This document shows positions 61,042-64,000 of a stretch of 64,000 nt of DNA, one piece after another. The position numbers were made by a program, and so were the translations under genes. Origin of the DNA: Collinsella sp944321445 (lineage in GTDB: Bacteria; Actinomycetota; Coriobacteriia; Coriobacteriales; Coriobacteriaceae); assembly GCF_030371825.1 (NCBI RefSeq), contig NZ_JAUDDM010000006.1; one strand, given 5' to 3'. Numbering within the stretch: position 1 is the first letter of the stretch; each line of letters opens with the position of its first letter. The notes under the pieces are model-generated. The model worked only from the letters and a program-made list of their open reading frames with translations. It was not told where the DNA came from and did not search any database.

Positions 61042-62457
61042 GTGGGCGGAATTCCGCATCCTATCCGCTGGTCGCGGCGGTTGAATCCCACCAAGGTCAT
61101 GCGGTCGAGCAAGGTCGCCATGACGGCGCTGCTGGGGCTTTGCGTCCCGCTGCTTCTGCTCATGCTCGTGTGGGACCTCATGGACAACCCGCATCCGGTG
61201 CCCGCAGTGGTCACCATCGCGGGTCTTGTGCTGCTGTGCTTCTTCTTCAGCTACGTGTTCGTCGTCCCGGATGATCTCACTTCCAGCGCTACGGACCGCA
61301 CGCTGTCCATTGCGTCCAAGATCTTCGTTCACACGCGCCACGGCATGACGCCCGAGGCTGCGCTCGGCGCCTGCCAAATCATCCTGCCCGAGACGCTCGC
61401 CTCGGCCATCTGCATCACCGATGGCCGTCAGGTGCTCGCGTGCTGGGGCGAGGGCTCCGATCGCTGCCCTGCCGGCACACCCGTCACGCTCGAAACGACG
61501 CGCCGCGTCATCGAAAGCGGCTCCATGAGCGTGTTTTCGCGCGACGGCGCTTCCACCGAGGAGATGCGCTACTTCCCGCGCCTGCGCGCCGGCGTGGTCG
61601 CTCCGCTCACGGTGCGCGGCCGCTGCGTGGGCACCTTCGAGCTCTTCTACCCGCGCTTCGCTCAAATCGACATGCGCCAAACTGCGCTCGCCACGGGCTT
61701 CGCGGACCTCATCTCCACCCAGCTCGCGAGCTTTGAGCTCGAGCGCCAAGACGAGCTCACCGCCCGCATGGAGCTGCGCGCCCTGCAGTCGCAGGTCGAC
61801 CCGCACTTCTTGTTCAACACCATCGGCACCATCGTGTCGCTTGTGCGCACCGAGCCCGAAAAGGCGCGCTCGCTGCTCATCGACTTCTCTAACTACTATC
61901 GCCAGACGCTGTCCGATTCCGATACGCTCACCACGCTTGAGCACGAGCTGGAGCAAGGCGTTCGCTACATCAACCTCATGCAGGCTCGCTACGGGGCGGA
62001 CCGCCTGCACATGCGCCTGGACGTCGACCACGGCATCTTCGACCGCCGCGTACCGCCCTTCGTGCTGCAGCCGCTGCTCGAGAATTGCATCAAGCACGCC
62101 ATGCGCGAGGTGGAGCCGCTGTCGATCATCGTGTCGGCTCGTGCCACGAAGGCGGGCATCGAGCTCGCGGTGGCCGACGACGGCATCGGCATGAGCGACG
62201 AGGTGCGCATGCACCTGTTCGACCCGCGCGACGCGGCTGCCGACGAGCCCGAGACGCTCACGGCCGACGGCTCGGTCAAGCGCGGTTGCGGCCTGGCGCT
62301 TTCCAACGTGCTCATGCGCATTCGGTTCTTCTTCGGCGAGGAATCGGGCATCCATGTGGAGTCGGTCGAGGGCGTGGGCACCCGCGTTGTCGTGGAGTTG
62401 GTGGGCGAGCCGCACGAGCCAAGCCAGGCGACGTCGAAGATTCCGCAGGCAAGGTAG
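61042..62457 (+). CDS. LytS-like sensor histidine kinase
   Basis: This 471-residue kinase has two membrane helices (about 27-45 and 53-75), a GAF-like sensor domain (about 95-230), the His_kinase domain with phosphorylated His255 in SQVDPHFLFNTIGT, and a HATPase region (LLENCIKHA, ADDGIGM, GCGLALSNV). It lacks the usual five- or six-TM LytS sensor. GTG 61042 follows GAGGAGGTG. The LytTR response regulator gene lies 60 bp downstream, making a two-component pair. Confidence 0.93.
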   Translation: MGGIPHPIRWSRRLNPTKVMRSSKVAMTALLGLCVPLLLLMLVWDLMDNPHPVPAVVTIAGLVLLCFFFSYVFVVPDDLTSSATDRTLSIASKIFVHTRHGMTPEAALGACQIILPETLASAICITDGRQVLACWGEGSDRCPAGTPVTLETTRRVIESGSMSVFSRDGASTEEMRYFPRLRAGVVAPLTVRGRCVGTFELFYPRFAQIDMRQTALATGFADLISTQLASFELERQDELTARMELRALQSQVDPHFLFNTIGTIVSLVRTEPEKARSLLIDFSNYYRQTLSDSDTLTTLEHELEQGVRYINLMQARYGADRLHMRLDVDHGIFDRRVPPFVLQPLLENCIKHAMREVEPLSIIVSARATKAGIELAVADDGIGMSDEVRMHLFDPRDAAADEPETLTADGSVKRGCGLALSNVLMRIRFFFGEESGIHVESVEGVGTRVVVELVGEPHEPSQATSKIPQAR

Positions 62458-62517
62458 GGGAGGCGGCGCGCGGGCGTTTGCGCGCGGGCCGTTCGATTCG
62501 ATACGAGGGGAGACATC

Positions 62518-63258
62518 GTGGCAAGCGGTGATTTGTGGAACGTACTGATCGTGGACGACGAGCCGCCCATCCGCGCGGAGCTGCGCTACCTGCTGCAGCG
62601 CGACAGCCGCATCGGCGCCATCGAGGAGGCGGGCAACGGCACGGAGGCCATCGAGAAGCTGCTCGCCGGCAAGCCCGACGTGCTGTTCCTTGATATCCAG
62701 ATGCCCGGAACGAGCGGCATCAAGCTCGCCGAGACGCTGAAGAACCTTAAAACCCCGCCTGCCGTGGTGTTCGTGACGGCGTTTTCCGAATACGCTGCGG
62801 AGGCCTTTGAGCTCGATGCGGTCGATTACGTGCTCAAACCGGTGGAGGAGAGCCGTCTGGCCCGCGCGCTGGACAAGGTGGGTGCGCAGCTGACGGCCCG
62901 CCGCGGCACCGTGCCCGCGGAGCGCGTGCGCCGCCTGGCGGTCGAGCGCGCCGGCCACCATGCGTTCATTCCCCTGAGCGATATTTGCTACATCGAGGCC
63001 AAAGCCGACTACGCGAGCGTGGTGTGCCCGGGCGGAACCTACCTGGCCAACGAGTCCATCTCGTCGCTCGAGCGCCGGCTGGCCGATGACGGCTTTTTGC
63101 GGGTGCACCGCAGCTACCTGGTGAATGTCGACGAGGTCCACGACATCGAGGTCACGCGTGGCGGCCTTATGGAGCTCCGCTGCACGCGCGTTGACGCCGT
63201 GGTGCCCGTGTCGCGCCGCCGCGCCGCCGAGGTCAAGCGCCGTCTGGGCCTCGCCTAG
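62518..63258 (+). CDS. LytTR-family response regulator
   Basis: This 246-residue regulator has a CheY-like receiver (residues 1-120, phosphorylated Asp59 in LFLDIQMPG, KPVEE near 107) and a C-terminal LytTR DNA-binding domain (about 145-246) with VHRSYLVNVDEVHD. It is the partner of the upstream kinase. GTG 62518 follows GAGGGGAG. Targets are not identified; in Firmicutes such pairs respond to membrane potential or metabolites such as pyruvate. Confidence 0.95.
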   Translation: MASGDLWNVLIVDDEPPIRAELRYLLQRDSRIGAIEEAGNGTEAIEKLLAGKPDVLFLDIQMPGTSGIKLAETLKNLKTPPAVVFVTAFSEYAAEAFELDAVDYVLKPVEESRLARALDKVGAQLTARRGTVPAERVRRLAVERAGHHAFIPLSDICYIEAKADYASVVCPGGTYLANESISSLERRLADDGFLRVHRSYLVNVDEVHDIEVTRGGLMELRCTRVDAVVPVSRRRAAEVKRRLGLA

Positions 63259-63299
63259 ACGGACCTTTGCACTCAGAATCACCCGTCGGTCCCATCGTT

Positions 63300-63476
63300 T
63301 TGCCTGGATTAACCTAAGACGAAGCCGTTGTGTATGGGTTTTGCGGCACCGCGCGAGTAGGCCGTTTCAGGGACAAACTCTTGATCTGCGGTTTTAAGGA
63401 ACCGGATACCCGTGTCTACTTGCGGAAGCACCTAAAACCCATACACAACGGCTTCGTCTAAAGTTAATCCAGGCAA
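63300..63476. repeat. Inverted-repeat element, CGAAG family copy 2
   Basis: Arms 63300-63342 and 63434-63476 match at 41 of 43 positions. The arms include ACGAAGCCGTTGTGTATGGG. The flanks (CCTGGATTAA and TTAATCCAGG) and CGAAG core are shared with 45098-45234, but the stems differ in a paired manner. Confidence 0.92.
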
Positions 63477-63545
63477 GACCGTCGTTCTGCGCGCGCTAAA
63501 ACGGGGAATAATGCCCTCGATGGCCGTTAATCGGAAGGAATTCGT

Positions 63546-64000
63546 ATGCCTGCGCTCATCACTCATCATCTGTTTGGCGAGGAAAGCATCGACCGCCTAC
63601 CTGCGGGGCTGGTGTCGACGGAGGAGGAGCGCACGGCGTTTCTCATCGCAAACCAGGGTCCCGACCCGTTTTTCTTCCATGCGCGCTCGCGCCAGGCGCG
63701 TTCGTGCATGAAGCTCGCCTCGCGCATGCACGCGGAGCGCATATCGCGCCAGTTCGCGGCGCTGCGCGACGGCGCGGCGCGCCTGCCGGAGCATGACGCG
63801 GGCGTAGGCCGCGCGTTCGTGCTGGGCATGCTGTCGCACTACGTGCTCGACCGCACGGCGCACCCGTTCGTCTACGACCAGCAGTGGGGCATCCAGCGCA
63901 TGGACGCGGACCTGGCGCTTGCGGGCAGCAAGGTGCATGCGGTAATCGAAAGCGACCTGGATATCCTCATGCTGCAGGCAAAGCGCGCCGGCGCCACCTG
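63546..64000 (+). CDS. Zinc-dependent phospholipase C-like protein (partial)
   Basis: The first 151 codons are present and the gene runs off the right edge. The start is MPALITHHLFGEE, followed by NQGPDPFFFHAR and GMLSHYVLDRTAHPFV, a His/Asp-rich pattern of the zinc-dependent phospholipase C family (DUF-type members found across Firmicutes and Coriobacteriia). There is no signal peptide, so it is probably cytoplasmic and not a secreted toxin. ATG 63546 follows GGAAGGAA. Confidence 0.8.
   Translation, partial: MPALITHHLFGEESIDRLPAGLVSTEEERTAFLIANQGPDPFFFHARSRQARSCMKLASRMHAERISRQFAALRDGAARLPEHDAGVGRAFVLGMLSHYVLDRTAHPFVYDQQWGIQRMDADLALAGSKVHAVIESDLDILMLQAKRAGAT

Noticed and set aside
60628..63282. 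884-codon open frame antisense to the two-component genes
   Set aside because: Runs across an intergenic structured element and the reverse of two clear genes; composition is an artefact.

Overview
The window looks like a chromosomal segment from a high-GC anaerobic actinobacterium of the class Coriobacteriia, probably Collinsella or a close relative. This is inferred from codon bias, from a single xfp-type phosphoketolase beside a full histidine operon, from the abundance of PTS genes, and from repeat modules beside tRNA genes that I associate with Collinsella-type genomes. The genus is not proven by sequence alone.

Layout. 1-7534: clpB with its promoter, followed by a small alpha-glucoside cassette (RpiR-type regulator, GH4 6-phospho-alpha-glucosidase, PTS EIICB). 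The cassette is bracketed by two related hairpins and ends in a decayed second copy of the clpB 3' end and its terminator, so it appears to have been inserted at the clpB 3' end. 7536-14033: a second PTS cassette (PRD regulator, lactose/cellobiose-type EIIA, EIIB and EIIC, a DUF3284 protein, a TIM-barrel-like protein, a PP2C phosphatase). 14034-29057: accessory stretch with an AAA ATPase behind a triple 19-bp repeat, small membrane proteins, tRNA-Arg(CCT), a secreted papain-like protease with SLH repeats, an apbE/Gx-transporter pair, a LacI regulator, two zinc-ribbon membrane proteins and an ABC transporter. 29514-32295: phosphoketolase under a palindromic operator. 32496-40842: histidine operons with a HisZ-HisG fusion, then hisD-C-B-H-A-F-I-E. 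40976-51012: membrane-anchored double-HTH regulator, ArsC-like protein, larB-larC, yfcE-mazG, enolase, a DivIC-like protein and Ppx/GppA. 51026-52613: two tRNA-Leu genes, each followed by a duplicated tRNA 3' end around a three-hairpin module. 52693-64000: Mbeg1-like hydrolase, transglycosylase, CorA, C39 peptidase, amino-acid permease with amidohydrolase, LytS/LytTR two-component system, and the start of a zinc-dependent phospholipase C-like gene.

How the genes work together. Imported sugars are phosphorylated by two PTS systems. One feeds a 6-phospho-alpha-glucosidase; no phospho-glycosidase for the other lies in the window. The hexose phosphates can enter glycolysis (enolase) or the phosphoketolase shunt. 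Histidine synthesis is complete here apart from histidinol-phosphate phosphatase.

The most unusual signal lies between genes. The window holds about eighteen long inverted-repeat elements in several families. Within one element the arms match almost perfectly, while arms of different family members differ, so the two arms change together. Several lie directly on stop codons. The two tRNA-Leu modules show the same paired changes and are my best candidate for an undescribed element class.
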